Assembly: GCA_021325235.1 (NCBI GenBank)
Contig: JAJPHN010000011.1
Location: 1-64,000, forward strand
DNA length: 64,000 bases
Source: Terriglobia bacterium
Lineage (GTDB): Bacteria > Acidobacteriota > Terriglobia > Bryobacterales > Bryobacteraceae
Reading direction: 5' to 3'
Each line of letters opens with the position of its first letter. Positions within the stretch are counted from its first letter, which is position 1. The translations under genes were made by a program, and so were the position numbers. The notes under the pieces were generated by a model, which made no database searches, was not told the origin of the DNA, and worked only from the letters and a program-made list of their open reading frames with translations. Below, one piece after another: positions 35,331 through 43,927 of this stretch.

Positions 35331-35987
35331 ATGAACGAGTCTGGTTTACGAGTCAAGTTTGGGCGGCGCGGCGGATTGCTCGCCGTGGGGATGTTGGCGA
35401 TTTTCGCTTGCGCTGGAAACTCATGGGCGCAAGCGCAGGAGAACCAGGCGAATGGATCGCCGGAGGTGCAGCGGCTGGCGCGCGAAGTGCACAAGGCGAT
35501 TGTGACGCTTCCGCAATATGGCGTCTTCGACGACATTAACTTTGCGATTCGGGGCGACAACACCGTAATTTTGCGCGGAGAAGCATCGCGACCGACACTG
35601 GCCTCGAGCGCCGAGAATGTTGTCAAGAAGATTGAAGGTGTGAAACAGGTCGTAAACGAAATCGAAGTACTGCCGGTTTCGCCGAACGATGATCGGATCC
35701 GCGCGCTCACGTATGCGCGCATCTACCGGCAGCCGTGGTTGAGCCGTTACACGAATAACCGCGGACGGCAGCCGTTCTCGCCCGTGCGCGCGACCATGGG
35801 CATCACAAATGATCCGCCGGTGGGCTGGCACGCGATTCACATTATCGTGAAGAACGGGAATATCCGCCTGATGGGCGTGGTGGATAACGAGAGCGACCTG
35901 GCGCTGGCGGAGATGCAGGCGCGTTCGGTGCCGGGAGCGTTTGCTGTCGAGAACGATTTGATCGTGGCCAACGAAGGTAAGAAATAG
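35331..35987 (+). CDS. Exported protein with two BON domains
   Basis: From the ATG at 35331 there are 218 residues; an ATG at 35310 just after GGGAG is the alternative. A signal peptide ends near SWAQAQ. The first BON domain (about 25-100) has ILRGEAS and VVKKIEGVKQVVNEIEV, and the second (about 150-210) has HIIVKNGNIRLMGVVDNESD. BON domains bind phospholipids or lie in the periplasm in osmotic and envelope stress proteins. The PhzF gene begins on the very next base after the stop. Confidence 0.85.
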   Translation: MNESGLRVKFGRRGGLLAVGMLAIFACAGNSWAQAQENQANGSPEVQRLAREVHKAIVTLPQYGVFDDINFAIRGDNTVILRGEASRPTLASSAENVVKKIEGVKQVVNEIEVLPVSPNDDRIRALTYARIYRQPWLSRYTNNRGRQPFSPVRATMGITNDPPVGWHAIHIIVKNGNIRLMGVVDNESDLALAEMQARSVPGAFAVENDLIVANEGKK

Positions 35988-36857
35988 TTGGCGGCGAGAA
36001 ACGGTAAGTATCACATCGTCGACGTCTTCACGGAACGCACGCTCGAAGGCAACCCACTGGCAGTATTTCCAGAGGGCGCGGGATTCAGCGACGAAGAGAT
36101 GCAGAAAATCGCGCGCGAACTCAACCTTTCCGAGACGGTGTTTGTGCAGGCGGCAACGCGCGGAGACTGTGTAGCGCGGCTGCGCATTTTCACTCCGGCG
36201 CGCGAGCTGCCTTTCGCGGGGCATCCTACGGTTGGCAGCAGTTTCGTTCTGCTGCGAGAAGGAATCGCGAAGGGCGAACGATTTCTGCTCGAAGAAGGAG
36301 TTGGGCCGGTGCCGGTACGGGTGGAGAATGGGGAACGTCCGCTGATCTGGCTCACGACGCCTCCGATTGAATTTCGACAGACGTTCGATCGCGCGGTAGC
36401 GGCGGAGGCGCTGGGGCTCGCGCGCGAAGATCTGCTGGATATCGATCCGCAGCTGGTGACGGCCGGCAATCCGTTCCTCTTCGTCGCGCTGCGGGACGCG
36501 GCGGCAGTGGATCGCGCGTGGCTCGATGCGAGCGGGATGCGGCGTTTCAACGCGCCTTCGTCGGGAGTATTTGTGTTTGCAGCCACCCCAAGCGGCGCTT
36601 ACTCGCGGATGTTTGCGCCCGATCATGGAATCGTGGAGGATCCGGCGACGGGCAGCGCTACCGGACCGCTTGCCGCCTATATGCTGCGCCATAAACTGGT
36701 TCCCGGAGACGCAGGCCATCGGTTCATCAGCGAGCAGGGAACGAAGATGGGACGGCGCAGCATTCTGCACATTCAGTTGAATGGGAAGAACGGTGCGGAC
36801 GGCATCGAAGTCGGCGGACAGGTCGCGCCGTTTGCGCGTTGCGTGATGGAATTGTAA
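35988..36857 (+). CDS. PhzF-family isomerase-like protein
   Basis: This is a 289-residue PhzF/DapF-like protein. It begins KYHIVDVFTERTLEGNPLAV, with the conserved catalytic Glu in LSETVFV and the C-terminal-lobe motif EDPATGSATGPLAAY. In phenazine producers PhzF isomerises a chorismate-derived compound; most family members outside phenazine clusters have unknown substrates, as here. The TTG start is on the first base after the BON stop, so the two are probably coupled. Length is normal. Confidence 0.9.
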   Translation: MAARNGKYHIVDVFTERTLEGNPLAVFPEGAGFSDEEMQKIARELNLSETVFVQAATRGDCVARLRIFTPARELPFAGHPTVGSSFVLLREGIAKGERFLLEEGVGPVPVRVENGERPLIWLTTPPIEFRQTFDRAVAAEALGLAREDLLDIDPQLVTAGNPFLFVALRDAAAVDRAWLDASGMRRFNAPSSGVFVFAATPSGAYSRMFAPDHGIVEDPATGSATGPLAAYMLRHKLVPGDAGHRFISEQGTKMGRRSILHIQLNGKNGADGIEVGGQVAPFARCVMEL

Positions 36858-36889
36858 TGATGCTGCCGGCTGCGAGCCACTGCTGAACG

Positions 36890-38092
36890 ATGCCCGATGA
36901 GACGCATGCGCCGGAGCGGCGAAGCTGGGTGGAATCCGCCAACGAACCGGGCTGCGATTTTCCGATTCAGAATCTCCCGCTGGGTGTTTTTCGCACGCGC
37001 GACGAAGCACGCTTGCGGCTCGGGGCAGCGATCGGCAAATTTATTCTGCCGATCGCGGAATGGCTGCCGGGCGAGACGCTGAACGTTTATTGCGCCCTCT
37101 CGGCGACGGAACGGCGCGATTTGCGGCGCACACTCAGCGACGCGCTCACAGCGGGCGCGGCCCAACGCGAACTGATTGCACAGAGCGAGGCGGAGATGCT
37201 GCTGCCCTGCGCAATCGGCGACTACACCGATTTCTACGCCTCCATTCACCACGCGACGAATGTGGGCCGGATGTTTCGCCCCGACAATCCGCTGCTGCCG
37301 AACTACAAACATGTTCCGATCGCGTATCATGGGCGCGCTTCGTCCATTGTGCCGAGCGGGACGAGCGTATGGCGGCCGCTGGGGCAACTGGGTGAAGGGC
37401 GCTTTGGTGCGTCCGCGGAACTCGATTACGAACTCGAAGTAGGTTTCTTCGCGGGACCAGGGAACGCGCTGGGCGAGCCGATCGCGATCAGCCGGGCGGA
37501 GGAACACATCGCGGGTTTTTGTCTGCTGAACGACTGGTCGGCGCGCGATATTCAGCGCTGGGAATATCAGCCGCTCGGCCCGTTTCTGGCGAAAAATTTC
37601 GCGACCAGCATTTCGCCGTGGATGATTACGCTCGAAGCGCTGGAGCCATTTCGGACGGAACCGGCGCCGCATGAAACAGCGCCGCTCGGGTATCTGAGGC
37701 CTGCGCAGAGCGCTTTCGATATTCAGTTGGAGGTGTTTCTGAAGACGCCGCGGCTGGGGGAAGCGGTACGGCTGAGCGAAACAACATTCCGCCATATGTA
37801 CTGGACACCGGCGCAGATGGTGGCGCATCACGCATCTAACGGATGCAACCTGCGCGCGGGCGATCTGATCGCGAGCGGAACGGTTTCCGGGCCGGAGAAG
37901 CAAAATCGCGGGTGCCTGCTCGAGCTGACCTGGCGCGGGAACGAACCTCTGGAGCTGCCATCGGGCGAGACGCGGCGGTTTCTGGAAGATGGTGACGAAG
38001 TAACGCTCACGGGCCATTGTGCGCGTGACGGATTTGTGCGGATTGGCTTCGGGGAGTGCCGCGGAGTGGTTTTGCCGGCGCGTGCTGATTGA
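36890..38092 (+). CDS. fahA: Fumarylacetoacetase
   Basis: This is a 400-residue enzyme that splits fumarylacetoacetate to fumarate and acetoacetate, the last step of tyrosine and homogentisate breakdown. It has the N-terminal SH3-like part and the C-terminal FAH fold. Visible markers are YTDFYASIHHATNVGRMFRP, PIAYHGRASS, the metal-binding ELDYELEVGFF and LLNDWSARDIQRWEYQPLG. Homogentisate dioxygenase and maleylacetoacetate isomerase are not in the window. It follows PhzF by 32 bases on the same strand. Confidence 0.95.
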   Translation: MPDETHAPERRSWVESANEPGCDFPIQNLPLGVFRTRDEARLRLGAAIGKFILPIAEWLPGETLNVYCALSATERRDLRRTLSDALTAGAAQRELIAQSEAEMLLPCAIGDYTDFYASIHHATNVGRMFRPDNPLLPNYKHVPIAYHGRASSIVPSGTSVWRPLGQLGEGRFGASAELDYELEVGFFAGPGNALGEPIAISRAEEHIAGFCLLNDWSARDIQRWEYQPLGPFLAKNFATSISPWMITLEALEPFRTEPAPHETAPLGYLRPAQSAFDIQLEVFLKTPRLGEAVRLSETTFRHMYWTPAQMVAHHASNGCNLRAGDLIASGTVSGPEKQNRGCLLELTWRGNEPLELPSGETRRFLEDGDEVTLTGHCARDGFVRIGFGECRGVVLPARAD

Positions 38093-38151
38093 AGCTGCTT
38101 CGGCCAATTCATACAAATACGCGGCCATAGCAATGAAATACTGTTGACTGC

Positions 38152-39687
38152 ATGGCGGCCGAGAACCTGCTGGCGCTCGATATCGGGACATCGAGCGTGC
38201 GCGCGCTCCTTTTCAACGACAAATTTGAAAGCGTTCCGAACATAGGGCTGCAGAAAAAGTATGAATTCACGACGCGGCCCGACGGCAGCGTGGAGGTCGA
38301 TCCGAAGCTGATTCTGGACCTCACCTGCGAGTGCCTCGAGGCGGCACATCAGCAGATGACGGAACAGAAGCTGAAAATTGCTGGCGTGGCGATCAGCACG
38401 TTCTGGCACTGCTTCCTGGGACTCGACGAGCAGGGCGCGCCGACCACGCCGATTGTCCACTTGTTCGACACGCGCTCGGGGCAGCAAATGGAGCAGCTAA
38501 CGACTGTGTTCGAGCCGGCCTGGCTACATGCGATTACGGGCTGCATGCCGCATACGAGTTACTGGCCGGCGAAGCTGCTGTGGCTGAAAGAGAAGCGCCC
38601 GGCCGATTTCGCGCGCACCAAGCGCTGGGTTTCGGTGGGCGAGTACTTGATCTATAAGTTGACGGGCCAATACGCAGAATCGATTTCGATGGTTTCGGCG
38701 AGCGGGATCTGGGATCAGCGCACGAACCATTACTGCGAGGAACTGCTGGATGTCATCGGGCTCAAGCGGGATCATCTGGCGCCGGTGGAGACGCTCGATC
38801 AGCCGGTGAAATCGCTCAAGAGCGAGTTTACGGCGCGCTGGCGTTTATTCGATGGCGTGCCGTGGTATCCGGCTTACGGCGACGGGGCCTGTAACAGCAT
38901 TGGCAGCGGTTGCACGACGCCCGATCAATTTGCGCTGATGGTGGGAACGAGCGGCGCCATGCGGGTGGTGGTGAAGCAGCCGCACGTGAGCACGCCGGCG
39001 GGGATCTGGTGTTACCGGGTGAACCGCGAGCGGTTCATTCTGGGCGGTGCGATTTCGAATGGTGGAGAAGTTTTTCGCTGGATCACGCGCACGCTGAACC
39101 TGCCCGAGAATCCGGAGCAGCAGATTGCGGGCCGCGAGCCGGGCGCGCACGGATTGACGATGTTGCCATATTTTGCAGGTGAGCGCTCGCCGTACTGGCG
39201 GCCCGATCTGCGAGCGGCGATCAGCGGCATGAGCCTGGCCACGGAGCCGGTCGATATTTTGCAGGCGTGTCTGGAGAGCGTGGCGCTGCGTTTCAAACAG
39301 ATTTATCAATTGCTGACACGGCCCTTTGCGGCGCCCTCGCAGGTGATCGCCTCGGGCGGAGCACTGCTGCAGAGCCGGGTGTGGCTGCAGATGATGACGG
39401 ATGCGCTCAGCCACGCGATTGTTTCGTCGCGTGTTCGCGAGGCCTCGAGCCGGGGCGCGGCGATTATTGCGGCGGAACAGATGCAGTTGATCGGGAGTCT
39501 GGAAGAGCAGCCGTGCGCGCTCGGAGATACGCTCGAGCCGGATCCGGCGCACGCTTCGCTTTTCGATCAGATGTTCGCGCGCGACCAGCGGCTGTTTGCT
39601 GCTCTGTATGGGCGTCATTCGCCCTTCGATCCGCCGGAAAATACGCCGCCGATCAGCACCACCGCCGCGCCGTTTTCGACAACGTAA
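38152..39687 (+). CDS. FGGY-family carbohydrate kinase, gluconokinase-like
   Basis: This is a 511-residue sugar kinase with two actin-like lobes. The phosphate loop is LLALDIGTSSVRALLF at the start; YGDGACNSIGSGC in the middle and ASGGALLQSRVWLQMMTDAL near the end complete the FGGY pattern. Gluconate is the best guess, but xylulose or other polyols are also possible. The next gene, 24 bases later, is a pullulanase-type glucosidase, so the kinase may belong to storage-sugar use. Length is typical. Confidence 0.85.
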   Translation: MAAENLLALDIGTSSVRALLFNDKFESVPNIGLQKKYEFTTRPDGSVEVDPKLILDLTCECLEAAHQQMTEQKLKIAGVAISTFWHCFLGLDEQGAPTTPIVHLFDTRSGQQMEQLTTVFEPAWLHAITGCMPHTSYWPAKLLWLKEKRPADFARTKRWVSVGEYLIYKLTGQYAESISMVSASGIWDQRTNHYCEELLDVIGLKRDHLAPVETLDQPVKSLKSEFTARWRLFDGVPWYPAYGDGACNSIGSGCTTPDQFALMVGTSGAMRVVVKQPHVSTPAGIWCYRVNRERFILGGAISNGGEVFRWITRTLNLPENPEQQIAGREPGAHGLTMLPYFAGERSPYWRPDLRAAISGMSLATEPVDILQACLESVALRFKQIYQLLTRPFAAPSQVIASGGALLQSRVWLQMMTDALSHAIVSSRVREASSRGAAIIAAEQMQLIGSLEEQPCALGDTLEPDPAHASLFDQMFARDQRLFAALYGRHSPFDPPENTPPISTTAAPFSTT

Positions 39688-39711
39688 GGCGGCACTGGAC
39701 AACCAATTGCG

Positions 39712-42660
39712 ATGAAGGAAGGGTTCGCCCGCATTCACTATTTCCGCGTAGACGGAAAGTTCGACAACTGGAGCGTGTACTCGTTCGGAGACACAGCGGA
39801 GCCGACCGATAACTACAACGCCGGGCCGGCGTTTGCAGCGGGCATGGATGATTTCGGCGCATATTTCGACATACGGCTCAAGGCGGATGCGCGCGAGCTC
39901 GGGTTCATCGTGCACAATGTGGCGACGGGTGAGAAGGATCCGGGACCGGATCAGCGTCTTGATGTTTCGCGAGGACGGGAAGCCTGGATTGTGTCGGGCG
40001 ATGCGACGGTCTACACGGCGAAACCGGAGCCGGACAGTCTGGTTGCGGGTGGGCTGGCGAAGCTGCGGGCGTTCTGGGTCGACCGTGCGACCGTTGCGAT
40101 TCCGCCGGAATCTTTTCAGGCGAACGGGTCGTACCGGCTGGTTCGATCGGCTGAGGGATCGCTACGAGTTTCCGATTCCTGGCGATTGGAGGGAGCGGAT
40201 GCGGAAGCCGCGCTGGTTCCGTATGCGCCGGGATTCAACCAGCAGCAGCGAGAGCGCTTTCCACAACTCGAAACGTATGCGGTGCTCCGGGTAACGGGCG
40301 CACCGGTGACGCCGGAATTCCTGAAAGGCCAGATTGCAGTGGGCGGGGCGGACAGAGACGGCCGCATTCGCTGGGTCAGCGGTATTCAGCAGGCAGGCGT
40401 GCTGGACGATCTCTGCTTCTATGACGGTTCGCTGGGGCTGGCATTCGAGGCGAGCGATGTGATTGCTGTGCGGCTGTGGGCTCCGACGGCGGTGTCGGTC
40501 GAGATGCTGCTGTTTGATGAAGAAGCGGCGGCGGTTCCGAAAGAGACGCGTGCGATGCGGCAAGAGAACGGCGCCTGGGTGGCGCGAATCGAGCGATCGT
40601 GGACGGGTAAGTATTATTTGTTTCGCGTGCGCGTGTACGTACCGGGCGAGCGCAGGATTGTAGAGAACATTGTGAGCGATCCGTATTCGGTAGATCTGGC
40701 GCTCAATGGCGCAAAAAGCCGAATCACGGATCTGCGCGATGCGAGTACGAAGCCTGCGGGTTGGGACGCGCATCGGCCGCCGGCACTACGCACCGTGCGC
40801 GATTTCTGCATCTATGAGCTGCACGTGCGCGATTTCAGTGCGAACGATGCGAGCGTGGACGAGCGCTATCGGGGGACGTATCTCGCCTTTACGGATGGCG
40901 AGACCCGTGGGATGCAACATCTGCGACGGCTCGCGCAGGCGGGTTTGAAAGCGATCCACCTGCTGCCCACCTTTCACTTCAGCAGCGTGAAGGAAGACAA
41001 GGCGACGTGGAAATCGCCGGGCGATCTCTCGGCATTCGCGCCGGACAGCGAAGAGCAGCAGGCGCGTATCGCGGCCGTGCAGAAAGAGGACGCTTATAAC
41101 TGGGGCTACGATCCGGTGCATTATTTCGCGCCGCAGGGATCATACGCTTTCGATCCGCGGCAACGGGTGAAAGAGTACCGGCAGATGGTTCAGGCGCTGC
41201 ATGGAGCGGGGCTGCGGGTGGTACAGGATCTGGTGTTCAATCACACGGTGGCAAGCGGGCAAGCGAAATTTTCCGTGCTCGACAAGATTGTACCCGGCTA
41301 TTATCACCGGCTCGACCCGGACGGCAATGTCGAAAGCTACAGCTGCTGCAACGACACGGCGAGCGAGCATCGCATGATGGAGCGGCTGATGGTGGACGCG
41401 ATTGTGCAGAGCGCGCGCGAGTACAAGATCGACGGTTTCCGCTTCGATCTGATGGGCTTGCATTTTGTTTCGAATCTGGAGCGCGTGGCAGAGGCGCTGC
41501 GCGCGCTGACGCTGGGGCGGGATGGAGTGGATGGCTCCGAAATTTATCTGTACGGCGAAGGCTGGGAGATGGGCAGCGTTGCGTGGGGAGGGCGCGGTGA
41601 AAATGCCGGCCAGCGAAATCTATATGGAACGGGGATCGGCAGCTTCAACGATCGGATTCGCGACGCGGTGCGGGGCGGCAATCCTTTTTCCGAGCAGCGG
41701 CTGCAGGGTCTTGCGACCGGGCTGTTCACGCACTCGAGCTCGTTCACCGAACAGACGCAGGCGCGCGAGGATCAGCTGGCGCTGCTGCTCCAACAGACGG
41801 ACTGGATCAAGATCGGCCTGGCCGGGAATCTGCGCGATTTCGAGTTTGTGTGCCGCACGGGCGAGCGCGTGCAGGCGCGCGAGGTGATCTACAACGGGCA
41901 GCCGGCCGGATACGCGGCGACTCCGAGCGAGATCGTGAATTACTGCTCGGTGCACGATAACCAGACACTCTTCGACGCGATCCAGATTAAGAGCGCTGCG
42001 GAAGAGACGATCGCCGAACGGGCGCGGCGGCAGGTGCTGGCGATGAGCCTGATCGTGCTGGGACAGGGCATTCCGTTTTTCCAGGCGGGCGATGACCTGC
42101 TGCGTTCGAAGGATATGGACGAGAACAGCTTCGACTCGGGCGACTGGTTCAACCGTTTGGATTTCAGCTATCAGACGAACAACTGGGGCTTCGGGCTGCC
42201 GCTCGCCAAGGATAATGCGCGGAACTGGCCCTTGATGCGGCCCCTGCTGGCGGATCCCGCGCTGAGGGTGACAGCGCGCGAGATCACGTATGCGCGCGAG
42301 GCGTTCCGGACGCTGTTCGAAATTCGGGAAAGTTCGCGGCTGTTCCGGATGGAGACGCTGGATGAGATTCAGCGGAATCTTCAGTTCCTGAACAACGGAC
42401 CGGGGCAGATTCCGGGATTGATTGTGATGCGGCTGGATGCGCACGGCGGCGATTATGGGCCATTTGCGCGGATGTTGGTCGTATTCAACGCGCGCATCGA
42501 GGCCGTGGTGTATCAGGACGCGTCGCTGGCAGGAGTCGAGTTTGCACTGCATCCGGCTCAGGCGGCTGCGAGCGATCCCGTGGTGCGCACTGCGAGTTAT
42601 GACGCAGCAAGCGGCGTGGTTAGCGTTCCGGCACTGACGACCGCTGTTTTTGCGAAATGA
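39712..42660 (+). CDS. Pullulanase-type alpha-1,6-glucosidase (GH13)
   Basis: This is a 982-residue GH13 enzyme. The N-terminus has a CBM41-like part (ARIHYFRVDGKFDNWSVYSF), then beta-rich linker domains and the barrel. The catalytic set is Asp579 (DGFRFDLMG), Glu616 (YGEGWEMG) and Asp749 (VHDNQTLFD), with YNWGYDP and DLVFNHT in front. It resembles plant and Klebsiella pullulanases with a C-terminal DUF3372-like domain. There is no signal peptide, so it works in the cytosol on glycogen or maltodextrin branches. malQ lies 4.7 kb downstream. The stop overlaps the convergent phosphoesterase by 41 bases. Confidence 0.93.
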   Translation: MKEGFARIHYFRVDGKFDNWSVYSFGDTAEPTDNYNAGPAFAAGMDDFGAYFDIRLKADARELGFIVHNVATGEKDPGPDQRLDVSRGREAWIVSGDATVYTAKPEPDSLVAGGLAKLRAFWVDRATVAIPPESFQANGSYRLVRSAEGSLRVSDSWRLEGADAEAALVPYAPGFNQQQRERFPQLETYAVLRVTGAPVTPEFLKGQIAVGGADRDGRIRWVSGIQQAGVLDDLCFYDGSLGLAFEASDVIAVRLWAPTAVSVEMLLFDEEAAAVPKETRAMRQENGAWVARIERSWTGKYYLFRVRVYVPGERRIVENIVSDPYSVDLALNGAKSRITDLRDASTKPAGWDAHRPPALRTVRDFCIYELHVRDFSANDASVDERYRGTYLAFTDGETRGMQHLRRLAQAGLKAIHLLPTFHFSSVKEDKATWKSPGDLSAFAPDSEEQQARIAAVQKEDAYNWGYDPVHYFAPQGSYAFDPRQRVKEYRQMVQALHGAGLRVVQDLVFNHTVASGQAKFSVLDKIVPGYYHRLDPDGNVESYSCCNDTASEHRMMERLMVDAIVQSAREYKIDGFRFDLMGLHFVSNLERVAEALRALTLGRDGVDGSEIYLYGEGWEMGSVAWGGRGENAGQRNLYGTGIGSFNDRIRDAVRGGNPFSEQRLQGLATGLFTHSSSFTEQTQAREDQLALLLQQTDWIKIGLAGNLRDFEFVCRTGERVQAREVIYNGQPAGYAATPSEIVNYCSVHDNQTLFDAIQIKSAAEETIAERARRQVLAMSLIVLGQGIPFFQAGDDLLRSKDMDENSFDSGDWFNRLDFSYQTNNWGFGLPLAKDNARNWPLMRPLLADPALRVTAREITYAREAFRTLFEIRESSRLFRMETLDEIQRNLQFLNNGPGQIPGLIVMRLDAHGGDYGPFARMLVVFNARIEAVVYQDASLAGVEFALHPAQAAASDPVVRTASYDAASGVVSVPALTTAVFAK

Positions 42661-43882
42661 CCTCACAGGTAGAAGGCGCGGAGGCGGGGAGGCGGCACTC
42701 GATCTGCGGCGCTCCAGCGACACTGCGCAGTGTGAGCGACCAGCCATCGCGCGTGCGGACGAGTTCGGTCCAGCCGAAGCTGAGATTCACTTCGCCGGTT
42801 TTGGCGATAGCGCCGGCGGCCGTTCCCTGCCCCGCGGTTTCGATGCCGGTGAGCAACTGTGTTCCGCCATCTCCGGCGATGACCTGCCGGAGGCGCGGCG
42901 TTTCGAGCTCGACGAATTCGAACAGATGAATGTGGCCGGAGAGAACGAGCGAAAACGCTTGCGGAGCAGCTTTGAGCCAGGCCGGACCGAGCGTCTGCGG
43001 GTCCACGGAAATCGTTTTCTTTTGCGAATTGTACGCCCAGAAGGGATGATGGTCCACGAGCCAGTCGGCGCGATTGGAGAGCTCGTTCAGCTTGCCGGTG
43101 TAGATATCGATCTGTTCGGGTTTCTTTCCGGGCGGATCCTTGGTTTCGGAGCTGTCGAGAACGCCGAGACGAAGATCGCCGGCCTTGGCTACGTAGCTTT
43201 CTGTATAGGATTCACAGGCGTCCGGGTACGGCCGCGGATCGAGATAGTAAAACCAGCCGCGAAACGACCGCTCGCAGTCTTCGTGATTGCCGCGCGCAAA
43301 TAGCCAGGGGGCGGCTGTGAGTGCTTCGCGCACGGGTGTGAAGAAATCGGCATTCCAGGTAGGCCAGTTATCGCCGTGCGGTCCGCCGCAGCCGTTGACC
43401 ATGGCGGGACAGACGTCTTCGCGATAGAGATAATCGCCGACATGCACGATCAGGTCCGGTTTAGCGCGTGCGATCTGCGCGGAGATGCGTGCGAACGGCC
43501 AAAGATTGGGATCGTCGCAGGGCTGGAGCGCGGTGCCTTTGACGCGGCAGCCGGTATCGCCAATCACCATAACGCGATCGGGTGTGCGGGGCAGCTTCAG
43601 TTTCTTACGGCCCCAGCGCAGCGAACGCGTACCCGCTGGAATCGTGGCTTGACAGGCGGGCTTGAATCCCTCGGGAACGGGCTGGCGAACCTGCATGGCG
43701 AGCGCATGTCCATCGGCGCGAAGATCAGGGCAGCGCGCACCGGTTTCGATGATTACGCGGGCAAGCGTGGCGCCTTCGGGCGCGAGTTCGACCCAGACTG
43801 GTGTCAGAGTCTGAGCGCAGGCGGGGATTAGGAAAAGGAAGAGTAAGACTGCGTACCGGAGCGGTAAGCGGAGCCGTAGCAC
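42620..43882 (-). CDS. Exported metallophosphoesterase (purple-acid-phosphatase-like)
   Basis: This is a 420-residue protein with a signal peptide (about 1-23, hydrophobic through LLFLFLIPACA). The calcineurin-like metal motifs are intact: VIGDTGCR, HVGDYLYRED, ARGNHEDC, VDHHPFW and LSGHIHLFEFV. It should cleave phosphate esters outside the cytoplasm; the natural substrate is unknown. The eight Cys residues could form disulfides. Its last 14 residues overlap the end of the pullulanase gene on the other strand, an unusually long convergent overlap; the true stop could be earlier only if there is a sequence error. Confidence 0.88.
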   Translation of the reverse strand: MLRLRLPLRYAVLLFLFLIPACAQTLTPVWVELAPEGATLARVIIETGARCPDLRADGHALAMQVRQPVPEGFKPACQATIPAGTRSLRWGRKKLKLPRTPDRVMVIGDTGCRVKGTALQPCDDPNLWPFARISAQIARAKPDLIVHVGDYLYREDVCPAMVNGCGGPHGDNWPTWNADFFTPVREALTAAPWLFARGNHEDCERSFRGWFYYLDPRPYPDACESYTESYVAKAGDLRLGVLDSSETKDPPGKKPEQIDIYTGKLNELSNRADWLVDHHPFWAYNSQKKTISVDPQTLGPAWLKAAPQAFSLVLSGHIHLFEFVELETPRLRQVIAGDGGTQLLTGIETAGQGTAAGAIAKTGEVNLSFGWTELVRTRDGWSLTLRSVAGAPQIECRLPASAPSTCEVISQKQRSSVPER

Positions 43883-43927
43883 GATTCAGTGTACCTGCGA
43901 CCTGAGTTGGCATAGAATGTCTATGTC

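Noticed and set aside
35421-37010. A minus-strand open frame of about 529 codons across the BON, PhzF and FAH genes
   Set aside because: It spans three genes with clear families on the other strand and is very Arg- and His-rich without domains.
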